Shown here piece by piece: positions 9,017 through 18,049 of a DNA stretch of 19,310 nt. The notes below the pieces were generated by a model. It worked only from the letters and a program-made list of their open reading frames with translations, did not search any database and had not been told where the DNA came from. Source of the stretch: Choanephora cucurbitarum. Lineage: Eukaryota; Mucoromycota; Mucoromycetes; Mucorales; Choanephoraceae. The stretch's first letter is position 1. The number at the start of each line of letters is the position of its first letter. The stretch lies in NCBI GenBank assembly GCA_025331435.1, contig JAIWNI010000232.1, forward strand, positions 1 through 19,310. Reading direction: 5' to 3'. A program made the translations under genes and the position numbers.

Positions 9017-9030
9017 AGTAGATGTATTTT
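9017..9030. repeat. Target-site duplication of LINE-A, 5' side
   Basis: AGTAGATGTATTTT directly abuts the element, leaving one base (9016) between the duplication and the ORF1 ATG at 9013-9015. The reconstructed empty site joins 3264 to this copy. Minus-strand reading frame upstream of the ATG belongs to the target and not to the LINE. Confidence 0.88.
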
Positions 9031-9408
9031 ATCACTTTGCAGGCACAAAAGTAAATTCGAACGTATGTTCAGAACTGAATTGCCTGAGGATAAAGCTTCT
9101 AGTTGATAGGAAAAGAGGTTCAAGGGCATAGATAACAGTAGTATTCTTTTAATGTTAGTAAAGTGTAATCCTTATGTGATAATACAAACAAAAGATCCCT
9201 AGAGACCCTTTGAGAAATACCTTTTTAGGCGATAGTGCCGCGGTTGGGGGACGAGTTAGTAAACTGAGGTGGAGTGTAATCGCCAAAGACTTTAACAGTT
9301 GCCACATAGAATATACAGTTTACACCTTCTACGGAACGACAAAGAATATAGAATTCATACAAAATGAAAGAAAATAGTTTTTAGAGAGGTAAAGGTAAAA
9401 GAAGAAAT

Positions 9409-9440
9409 CATGGTGATGCAAGTCAGCTCAAATCACCATG
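9409..9440. other. Small hairpin, 9-bp stem
   Basis: CATGGTGAT (9409-9417) is inverted as ATCACCATG (9432-9440) around a 14-nt loop. No role can be assigned. It could occur by chance in 19 kb but is a clean match. Confidence 0.4.
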
Positions 9441-9586
9441 GGATCAATCTTTTGCTTTCATCAACTAAGCAACACCCCTATTTTTTTTCTTAAGTACGTG
9501 AGTTTTTCTCATGCTCCCTTTTCTTTTCTCTCTTCTTTATCTCTCTTTCAATCTATTTTATTTTCATACATGAACCAAAACAACAA

Positions 9587-9692
9587 GTCAAAAACTCTGG
9601 TCAAAAAAAAAAGGTCAAGAACTCTCAGAAAAAAGTCAAAAACTCAAGCCAAAAAATAGTCAAAAACTCTGATCAAAACAAGTCAAGAACTC
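9587..9692. repeat. Degenerate ~24-bp tandem repeat with core GTCAARAACTC
   Basis: The core occurs five times, starting at 9587, 9614, 9635, 9659 and 9682 (spacing 27, 21, 24, 23). Secondary GGTCAAAA / GATCAAAA similarity lies between copies. The Lys/Ser/Thr-rich open frame over it appears to be a by-product of the repeat. Confidence 0.8.
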
Positions 9693-10399
9693 AGGAAACA
9701 CGTCTATGTTAAAGTAAGTACTGATAAACCTTTGACTTTGTTCATTCGATTGACTCTTTTTTTCTGTTTGTATAGGTATAAATCAACAAGAAACAACACT
9801 TACTTGGTGCAAGACTACCTCATCTTACCTGGGAAAATCTCTCAGTCTGGTTAGCCAACGACTAAGGTAGCCAAACATCTGACCTTTCATGGCTTGCAAG
9901 CCTTGTTTCAAGTAAGTGCGTCTGGTCACCATTTACTGCAACCAAGACTGGTCTACTACAAGAACGTTGTGGTGTTCAACATACTCATGCTACGGTAGCA
10001 AGTACAGGCAAAGCATTTCAACAACCAAAGCAAAAATGTTTGTCCCAAGAAGTAAAAAGAAATCCTTTTAGCCCTAGCAAGTGGGCAACTCTCTAACAAA
10101 GCGTCAAAACCAAAGCCCACTTACCTTCCACGTGTCTTCCCCACAAGAAGCAAACAAGAGGGAAAGCTGCGACCTCAAGACGTTAGGGTCCTAGTAATCC
10201 TGGCGGTCCTGGTAACTCTGGTCGTCCTATCTTGGCAGGCTTGAACCAATCGGTGATTGCTTCTACCAAGGAGGATGTCTCTGGCGGCGCCTACGAACGC
10301 GGGTCTCTCTCATATCAATTTGGATGCCTCTGGTTGATCTCCAAAGTACTCACTTTCTTGTTAGACACTTTGTGGTGTAAGTCGAAAGCTCCCCTTCTC

Positions 10400-10460
10400 A
10401 CATATACTATTCATATAGTATATGCACATACTATTTCTTTTTATATAGTATCCACATACT
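10400..10460. repeat. Cluster of short AT hairpins
   Basis: CATATACTAT (10401-10410) pairs perfectly with ATAGTATATG (10415-10424) around loop TCAT. A second ACATACTATT ... ATATAGTAT pair follows at about 10425-10453. The unit ATAGTAT/ATACTAT recurs. No function is assigned. Confidence 0.55.
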
Positions 10461-11128
10461 GTTATTTCTCACTGGTTTGGTCTGTCTACTCGTTTGGTAT
10501 TACTATATATTGTTTCTCTGTTGTCTTGGTTTACCAGGACTGACACAATGGCCTTCTTCTGAAGCCTACTTTTTATGATTTTTCCGTGCTTATGCTTCTG
10601 GAGATACTGCGGGACTGGGGGGAAACAGAATCACCATGCGGAAGGCTTGGTATGTGGGGGGATTCGGTAGTAGTAGGTTGTTCGTCAGAACATTCTCTGC
10701 GATGGGAGTGATTGCTGTGCGGTTCTTGTCCTGTTCAAGGTAGGCGGTCGGGGTTATTGGAACTGTTTGGATCATTGGGACCCTTTAGGCTTGGAGGGGT
10801 GGGGGGTAGTTTGACTAAAGAAAAAAAAACCTCAAAGGCTCATCTACTTCTCCAAAGCTTTGTTTCAAGAAATAAAAATAAATAAATATATTTGTCATAA
10901 CTTCATGTCTTTCTCACTTGTGTGTTTACGATTATTCGATAAATTACTTTTTTTTTTTCAAAGCATACAAAAGAAAAACAAATTCCTTTATTATCAATTA
11001 GTCTATGCTTTTCATTTATTGTTAGTGTAGATACATCTGCATCTTTGGTTTTTATTTTTTTTGTATTTGAGCAAGGACTATTATGTTTAGATTTTTGATA
11101 CAGCTTGGTATGATACAACTTCCCTATA

Positions 11129-11420
11129 ACATGTGAAATACGGGCTCATATGAATTGACTTCCTTTATTTTTTTGTACTATGGTTACACTGCTCTGACTG
11201 ACACTTATAAAGATGCACAACGTTTATTACTTTGTTCTTCCTCTTTACTTCATACTTTCGAGCATACTATAACGAGTGTCAACAGAATTACAAAAAAAAG
11301 TAAACTATTATCATCCATACATATATGTATTATCATCTTATATCTTATTAACTCGAATAAAGTCATTATTATTACTCTAAATTAAAGGAAGTCACTGCAG
11401 AGTAGATATATTTCACATGT
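11129..11420. mobile_element. MITE-like unit with two-block terminal inverted repeats
   Basis: The left end has ACATGTGAAATA (11129-11140), 15 nt, then TGACTTCCTTTA (11156-11167). The right end has the exact inverses of both: TAAAGGAAGTCA (11383-11394), 14 nt, then TATTTCACATGT (11409-11420). The intervening 14-15 nt are not similar. The 292-bp interior is AT-rich and non-coding. Paired 12-bp perfect blocks at matching distances are unlikely by chance and resemble a miniature inverted-repeat element. I see no convincing target-site duplication (flanks ..CCTATA and AGAAGC), so this remains a candidate. Confidence 0.5.
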
Positions 11421-11670
11421 AGAAGCTCTTTTCTCTTTTTCTTGAACAAAAACCACACCATCTAGTGTTGGAACAACTGCTGCTTTTATAAATTTGAAAC
11501 CAACCCAGCATACACGCAACAAGCACTTGCTTTCTCTTTGTCTCGAGATTTTTTTTTTTGTAAATGAATTTTTGTTTATTTAAATACAAGAGATGAATGG
11601 TTAGTCACACATCGCAGAGGAGTGCAACGTGGTTAGACAAGTTCGGGGATATAGGAAATCATAAAATGAT

Positions 11671-14600
11671 TTAGAGGAGCAGTGGGTGACTCGTTGAGGC
11701 GATTGAGCAGTGATTGATTATGTCGTTTATTATTCGAAGAGGTTCAAACGGGGTGGAATGGATAATGTGTTCCCAATAGGCTGTCCATATGCGCCAATGG
11801 GTAATTGCTAGGACCTGAAGGAGATTGGCATCTAAAGCGTCGAATGGGTGAGCATCCTCTAAGTTGAGCATTCGAAATACTTGTGTAGGCGAGAAGTACA
11901 CTGAAGGACGAAAGCATGCCAGTACCTCCACCCAGATGAACCATTTGTAAGGACAATGGACTACAAAGTGGGGGATAGAGTCTATTTGCTGAAAGCACAG
12001 TCGACAGTTTGCAGATGGTGTTCTTCCTATGAGCGATAGAGCTTTCGCCGTTGGTAACTTACCGCAGAGCAGTCTGTACCATAGGTCTCGCGCCGGAAGA
12101 GGAATGGGAGAAGACCAGAAAGATCGAAGCTGGCGGGCCGAAAAAGGTAGTTTCCGTTCACTTGCGTCGGCAAAGTTGTGCATAGTATATTGCCGAGAAG
12201 AAAATTGATGCCAAAGAGAAAGGGACTTCAGCTGACGATGTAGTGAGTGAGTGTCAAGTTCGAGGTCCTCCGAGTACAGGTCCACAACGATATATTCCCA
12301 AAGAGACGCTGCCAGTTGCACTTTTCGACGTCGAAGAATGTCCAGGTACAAAGTATAGCACAGACGGGGAAAGACTGTATATTCAAATTTGACGCGCAAA
12401 CGAAGACGATTCTGCTGGCAGTCAATGATAAAAAAAAAGATTCTGCAAGTATGTTAGTGTGTCGATGCAGCCAGTGGCCCTGCGGCAAAGGCTGGAACAA
12501 ACGGAAAAGTGGTAGTTTGAGTATTAGGACAAGGGTCAGACTAGAGATGTCAAGGTCAACACCGAAGTGATCGAATGCTTTGAAGAAGACGTTTATGACT
12601 GAAGTGCGTGAGACCATAGGGTGTGAGCGGAAGGTAGGCTCGAAAAGTGCCAGTGTAGGGACTCCTGAGATGGGTGTCAAAAAACTAAGGTGGTGTTCCA
12701 AAGCCGGTGCCATTATTCCTTCATCCTGTCGTTCAAAGAGATTGAATATCCATTTAACCTGAAGGAGCTTGTGTTGTCTGTAAGGATTCAGGAAACCTAC
12801 GCCACCTCTTGCGAAGGGGAGGCACAATTGAGGGAAGGGTACTAGAGGGTACTAGAGGGTACTTCTTCTGCCACACGAAAGAGTAGATCAGGCTACGCAC
12901 CTTGTCAAAGAAACTTCTAGGTGGGTTGAGGATTCTCACAGTGAACCATAGTTTAGACAGGATAAGAGTGTTAGCAATAGAGGCTCGATCTCGCAAGGAG
13001 AGACTTCTAGACGAGAAAACTTGAATTTGTGTTTTGATCTTTTCCAAGAGCATGCTTTCGACCGACTGCCTTTGGGCTACTGTGTAACTAATCTAGAACC
13101 CTAGGTAGCGAAAGGCTGAGGGGAGCGATGCATGGTAATACTGCGAGATCCGATGTTCCTGTATTAGTGATCGCCAAGAGGGGGAGACCCGTCCGTTCGA
13201 AGCAAAGGCTTCGGTCTTGTGTTGGTTGAAGCGTGCGTTTGACACTGCTCCGTAGGTCTGTAAATGTACCTGTAATCGGTTGAAGTCTGCTCTGTCGTTT
13301 ACAAATACACATATGTCGTCTGCGTAGGCTAGGCATTTGACCTACTGTCTCCGGTCCTGATGAACCGAAACATAACCGGTGTAGATAGTATTCTGTATGA
13401 TGGACAGAAGTAGAGGTTCTAAGGCTGTACTAAATAGAAGTGGCGACAGAGGGTCACCCTGTCGCAATCCCCGCTCCTGATGTACTGTCGAAGTGTAGTA
13501 CCCATACGCATTGATGTGTACCGCATTACCAAAGAACAAATTGTTAATACAATCGATCACGCTACAAGGGAATCCAAAGGTATGCAAGACTCGGATGAGG
13601 TAGGTACCAAGGACCCTGTCGTAGGCCTTTTCCTGATTTAGAAGAAGTCCAATACCTGAAGAGGACCGGTGCTGGGCTTGTTGGATAATGAGGTGGACCA
13701 AGAGACCATTATCTCCAATGAATCTCCCTGGTAGAAATCCCGTTTGGAATGGATTAATGACACGAGCCACTATGGGAGCCATTCATTGTGTTAAAATCCG
13801 AGTAAAATTTTTGGCATCGCAGTTGATAAACGAAATAGGTCTCCAGTTTTGCAGGTCTTGCAAGTCATTCTTTTTAGGTAAGAGTCTTACGCAAATGCCT
13901 TTCCAAGAGGGTGGAAAGATCCCTTTATTGAGTGCATCGTTGTAGACCTCTTCTATCAGTGGTTCTAATTCGGGAATAATGAACAGAAGCTGCAGGTAGG
14001 CGTAGCTGAGGCCATCACTACCCGGGATGCTCTGTTTTGGGCTTCGTGTGGATAGACCCTGAAGGGTTACAACCGTAATATACTCCTCCAGGACTTCCTT
14101 GTCGTCATCTTTCAAACGACTGTCAAGCCTGATTCCCCGCAAGTAGGAGTCAATGTTCTCAAGAGGCACTGTGTCAGCTGCATAAAGATTCTGATAGAAT
14201 CGATGGGCTGCGGTTTCTATGCCCTGTTGGGAGGTGTGGACAATGGTGGGCGTTGCGCTAAGGGTGTTACGTAAACCTACCATGCGCTGTTGGTGCACCC
14301 GTCGATTGTGAATCGCCTTGAGAAAGGAGATGTTTTTCTCACCGTTCTCCTGCCATCGGATTCCTGACTTAAGAATTGCAATTTGAACGATCTCTTGTTG
14401 TAAGGTCTGAATTTGGCGATCTAGTGGAGGAAGAAGGTGCGTTCGGATTGCCGGTGGTGGTTTCGTACGGAGAAGTCGATTTCGACGTTTCTCTAGTCGA
14501 CGTAGTGTTTGGATGCGCCAATCATTGTATTCTACTGAATATGATTTGAGAACCCTCCTGTTTATTTTTTTTTTATCTCTTCCCATTTTTGTTGGGCGGT

Positions 14601-15467
14601 GTCAGTTTCTCTCCAGCCTGCCATAAGCGTCTGGAGTCGAAGTTCTATCTGTCTTCTAAGTCGAGAGTGCTTCGCGTAAGTGGGGTTACCTCTCCAAAGA
14701 CCAGAGCCTGTCGATGAAGTACCCATTTGAAGTTTGACACTCAAAATTGAATGATCCGATCATATCCCTAGGAGGGGTGTGATATTAGTGTCGTATAGGC
14801 CAATACGAAGGTCATGACCTACGTAGATGAAATCTATAGTTGAGAAAGTATAATCTGTCCCTCCTGTACGTTGGAAAGTGAGAAAGTCCTGTAACTCGCC
14901 TGATTCCATTGCATTGTTGGAGGAGTGGGCAAGTAAACTTCTCTATCGCTAGGAAGTGGTTACATGCAACTCGCTTTGACGCAAGTGGGAGTAATTGAAA
15001 TCGCCGGAGATAATGAGATGCTTTAGATCGATGATATTTCTCATACTGTCTAAGTAATCGTGGAGGTGTCTAACGAAGGTGCGACGCTCAGTGTTGAGTC
15101 CTGCAGGAGCGTAGAGGTTAAGTATATAAAAAGGTTCATGGTATTGTTGAACATGTTCAATCTGAAGCAATTATATTCTTTCGGAGTCGAAGAAAGAGGA
15201 TGTGTCTATCACTGATAGTTGGAGATTGGTGGAGAAAGACACAATGTCTATTTTGGATGTCCAAAAGGATTGCGTGCATTGAAAAAAAAAAAAAACGTCA
15301 AGACGTTTACCTTGTTTAGGATGTCGGACTTGTGCTTCTTAAAAACATATAATATCATATTGTTGGAGTCGGAGGTAGCGAATATATTCTTTTTGTAAAG
15401 GACTGGAATGGGTTTTCACTAAGCTATTAGCATTTAGTAAGACATAATGGAAATTAATATCTTTCAT
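11671..15467 (-). pseudogene. LINE-B ORF2 pseudogene: endonuclease, reverse transcriptase, zinc motif
   Basis: Begins MKDINFHYVLLNANSL at 15467. The endonuclease motifs are NANSL, the QET-equivalent (broken by TAA at 15339-15341), SGDFNYS, STIDFIYVG and SDHSIL. Further stops lie at 15171-15173, 14949-14951, 14943-14945 and 14760-14762. A frame change at the A10 run 14565-14574 precedes the reverse transcriptase (GIRWQENGEK, LPKKNDLQDLQNWRPIS, RGLRQGDPLSPLLF, LAYADD at 13315-13332), which has stops at 13783-13785, 13342-13344 and 13093-13095. Motif A reads NQEKAYDRV: the catalytic Asp is Asn (AAT, 13636-13638). A 10-bp tandem duplication (12841-12860) and a change at the A9 run 12430-12438 shift the frame again. 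The zinc motif C-x2-C-x8-H-x4-C (11953-12006) survives. No active enzyme can be made. Confidence 0.92.
12841..12860. repeat. 10-bp tandem duplication inside LINE-B ORF2
   Basis: ACTAGAGGGT occurs twice in a row (12841-12850, 12851-12860). Counting only one copy puts the upstream reverse-transcriptase frame (QKKYPLVP) in register with the downstream frame (CLPFARGGVGFLNPY), which aligns with LINE-A CLPRSRGGLGLLNAY. The duplication is therefore the lesion itself. Confidence 0.88.
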
Positions 15468-15484
15468 AACAAAGAGGAGGAGAC

Positions 15485-16917
15485 TTATTGACGGGAGGCA
15501 CCTTCATACCCAGTATCATTGTTACTTCCTGAACGTTCCTCAATCATATACAGTTCCCTAGAAAGGCTCCGTCATGTTTCTTTCTCATACTCTGTTAGAT
15601 CCGCTCCTGCTGCCTTTAATTTAAGGTGATGGGTCTTCTGTATGTTTTTCTTCTTTGCCTCTATTAATGAGGCCATCACTTCTTGGATTTCAGTATGTGC
15701 CTCTTCCATCAAAAGGTCCTGTTACTGTTTAGAGATGGAGTCTGTCTCGTCTGCAGCCTCTGCACACTCAACATCCGAAAGAGGCGCCTCGCTGACGTCT
15801 TCTGTCTCGCTCATGGGTTCATAATCCCCGTCATTTTCATCCTCACTCGAATATTCCACTACTGTTGCACTGGGAGTGGTGGTCACTATCTTGTCTGCGT
15901 CTTTGCCTGAATCATTCTGGCTATTTTGTACTACGGAAGTTACAGCATATTTCGATTTTTGTGCATCCTTAGAGGGAGAGTTCTGGGTAGCCGCCCTCTT
16001 AGGTTGCTTGCGTCGCTTATGCTGTGTGGCTGCGTTCTTTCGAGGACACTCAAAGGAGCGGTGTCCCAGTTGGTTACAGCCGTAACAAATAATTCTCGCT
16101 CTCGATTTTTTGCACTCGAATTTGGTGTGGCCAGTCTGATGACAGTACCAACACCAGGTTGGCATGTTGTTCCAAGTAGCATGAAAAATGTCTTCATGGT
16201 TTTCGCGCCAGGGAATGTTATGCTCCAGAGGTTGAAACTTGGGCTTCGATTCCTGGCTGTCAATGGTGTTGTGACGCTGTTACGTGCCTGGTACAGCTAT
16301 TACTGCATAACCTGTGCCTAAAAAATACCTGTCATAGGTTCGGCGTTTATGCCAGCATCCACTACCTGGCCGAAGGGCACCGGGCTCTGCTTAAGTCCCT
16401 CTAAAACCTCATGTCGTGCGAGAGGAGGGAGGTCGGTCAGCTTGAGATCTGTATATGTCATTTCTAGATCGGTGGCTGAGCATGGGTACACTTTAATCTT
16501 CGCTTTCTCAAATAGGACGCCATTGGTCACAATGTCGCTATTGTCTTTGGCCTTTGTGATGTAGGCCTCCAAGTAGCGTAACTGGTTGTCACTGATCACG
16601 GAACATGCATGAACGCCGGGGTGTTGTTTGCCCCGTTCCTGTATGCACTGTATGTCGCTGTACTGTTTGCCGATTCGGGAAATGTCCAGCAAAAGTGCGT
16701 CAGGACGTCTGGAAGCTCTATACACTCGGGAGTGTACTTCGGTGATAGGTGCGTCGCTTTCAATGTGAATGGCGCGGACGTCTTCGTGCATGAGTGACAC
16801 CTTGTGTTTCGAGGTGAGTACTTGTGCATATGTTGCCTTAATAAGTGGTTGAATGGGTGGCGAAGCCGGCTGAGACTCCGCTCCCCACGAAAAATGTTCA
16901 GAGTTGGGAAGCGCCAT
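15485..16917 (-). pseudogene. LINE-B ORF1 pseudogene: zinc-knuckle protein
   Basis: Begins MALPNSEHFSWGAESQ. An N-terminal TYAQVL motif matches SWADAV of LINE-A, and the middle domain ends GQVVDAGINAEPMTGIF, where the frame stops at 16318-16320. A T6 run (16320-16325, A on plus) where T7 would continue into LGTGYAVIAVPGT marks a one-base loss at the same point as LINE-A GVFLGNGYAVLEIE. A TAA follows at 16280-16282. Two CCHC knuckles (16112-16153 and 16046-16087), a Lys/Arg-rich patch and an acidic Ser/Glu/Asp tail come next. The frame then runs through TAA (15722-15724) and TGA (15572-15574), over a Glu/Lys-rich stretch that could be coiled coil, to a TAA at 15485-15487. Intact length would be about 477 residues. 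Unlike LINE-A there is no third knuckle. Confidence 0.9.
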
Positions 16918-17340
16918 GTATCAGCAGTAAAGTCTATTTTGTTCATGCATTTTGACAGATAAACTCCTCTTTAATAAAAGAAAATTAAATTAAATTAAAA
17001 TAAAATAAACGAAAATGATACAATGTCAATGATAACTTATCCCGCTGCTTTTGGCTTCAAAGCATGATCTTCTTAAAGAATAGATTCAAAGCAATGATAC
17101 TTTAAGCCATATAAGCTTTGACTTATTTCTTGTTTTGTTTTGGGCATGCGAGTATCTCATCTAGCTATGGTTGGAATGTACTCATTAGATAAACTCTTAC
17201 TTTTCCATGTAAACACATTGCTACTCTGTAGGCTCAAATGTCCTGTAACCAAAGCCTCTTTTTGTCTTCATGATGGAAAAAAAAAAACATGAATATGTTA
17301 CAGAGAAAGAGGTTCAATCTGTATGATGTTGGTCATTTGT

Positions 17341-17354
17341 TGACTGTACAGTCA
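17341..17354. promoter_or_regulatory. 14-bp perfect palindrome TGACTGTACAGTCA, upstream of the right gene copy
   Basis: Right-arm counterpart of the palindrome at 780-793, about 140 bp upstream of the ATG at 17493. It is a candidate regulator site by position and symmetry only. Confidence 0.3.
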
Positions 17355-17559
17355 CAGCTCACCAAGCTCTTTTTCTTACCATTACACATATAGAAATCAC
17401 ACCATGAACAATAACAAATATTGAGTGATTTGTGGTAGACCTTTGTTTTATTTTTATTTTTATTTTTATCTTTCTATTAAATAAAAAAAAAGATGGTAGA
17501 ACCTGACTCAGGCCCAGAGGCTTTGATAGGCACCACATCAATAGCTATAGAGATACCCT

Positions 17560-17583
17560 GATTTCCTTGCATTCAAGGAAATC
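17560..17583. other. Perfect 10-bp stem, 4-nt loop hairpin (right copy)
   Basis: Stem GATTTCCTTG / CAAGGAAATC with loop CATT, starting at the second base of the in-frame TGA. It is the same structure as 553-576 in the left arm. Confidence 0.7.
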
Positions 17584-17942
17584 TTGGCCGAGAATGGACT
17601 GTTTCGTCAGGATTCAGAGAAAAAAGCAACGGAAGAGCAGCCAGAAAAAAGAAGCTAGATAGCGATGCTAGCAAAAAAGTATATCCGATATTTTGTGAGA
17701 AATATGGTGAGACAACCACTCTGATGCTAGGTATATCCACCAAAAAAAAGAATACATGGCTTATGTTACAAAACACTATCACGACAGCAATTCAGCAGAG
17801 TACAATATGGCAGATAAAGCATACTTAGGCTATCCTAGATATGATAGGTCCGTCGTGAAAGCCACTTTCAGTCTCACTGTTCGTAGCCTGGATGAAATCC
17901 ATTCAAGCCTTCCCTATTTCCATCACACTATAGATGTCACCA

Positions 17943-18006
17943 GTATGTTCGTAAAGGCAAAGGCAAGAGACTATTCTGTCTATAGCATCTCTACTTCAAA
18001 CGATGG

Positions 18007-18049
<43 letters not shown>

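Larger units (their letters stand above)
9031..11128. other. Intergenic stretch between the two LINEs, no supported gene
   Basis: I find no gene here with recognisable protein content. The open frame reading toward 10543 has a Gly/Pro/Asn-rich start (10190-10230, repeats of GGTCCT/AATCCT) followed by hydrophobic, aromatic-rich codons over an AT palindrome region, and has no ATG at a sensible place. 10600-10815 is G-rich on the plus strand, with runs of four to six G at 10616-10621 and around 10795-10807. 10860-11120 is AT-rich and featureless. Confidence 0.55.
11549..16917 (-). mobile_element. LINE-B: full-length but heavily mutated two-ORF LINE
   Basis: A second LINE, same orientation and architecture as LINE-A but from a divergent family. 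It has a 5' end at the ORF1 ATG (16915-16917), ORF1 (to 15485), a 17-nt gap, ORF2 (15467-11671), a 3' UTR of about 110 bp with minus-strand AATAAA (11575-11580), and an 11-nt poly(A) remnant (T11, 11549-11559). It contains at least eleven internal disablements. The base before the T run (..TGTCTCGAGA) does not match the 5' flank (GTATCAGCAG), so no target-site duplication is visible. The 5' junction coincides with the edge of the inverted repeat. Confidence 0.92.

Noticed and set aside
10232..10543. Plus-strand open frame of about 100 codons
   Set aside because: No suitable ATG, aromatic-rich translation of an AT palindrome region, and no recognisable domain. Kept only as a note in the intergenic entry.
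9031..11128. tRNA or other structured RNA gene
   Set aside because: No B-box-like GGTTCGAATCC or cloverleaf pattern was seen by eye. A covariance-model scan was not possible here.
11535..11560. Target-site duplication for LINE-B
   Set aside because: TTTGTCTCGAGA before the T run and GTATCAGCAG after the 5' end show no credible match.
12228..12570. Overlapping open frames on both strands near the LINE-B thumb region
   Set aside because: Shadows around a frameshift. The true frame is followed by alignment with LINE-A on each side of the A9 run.
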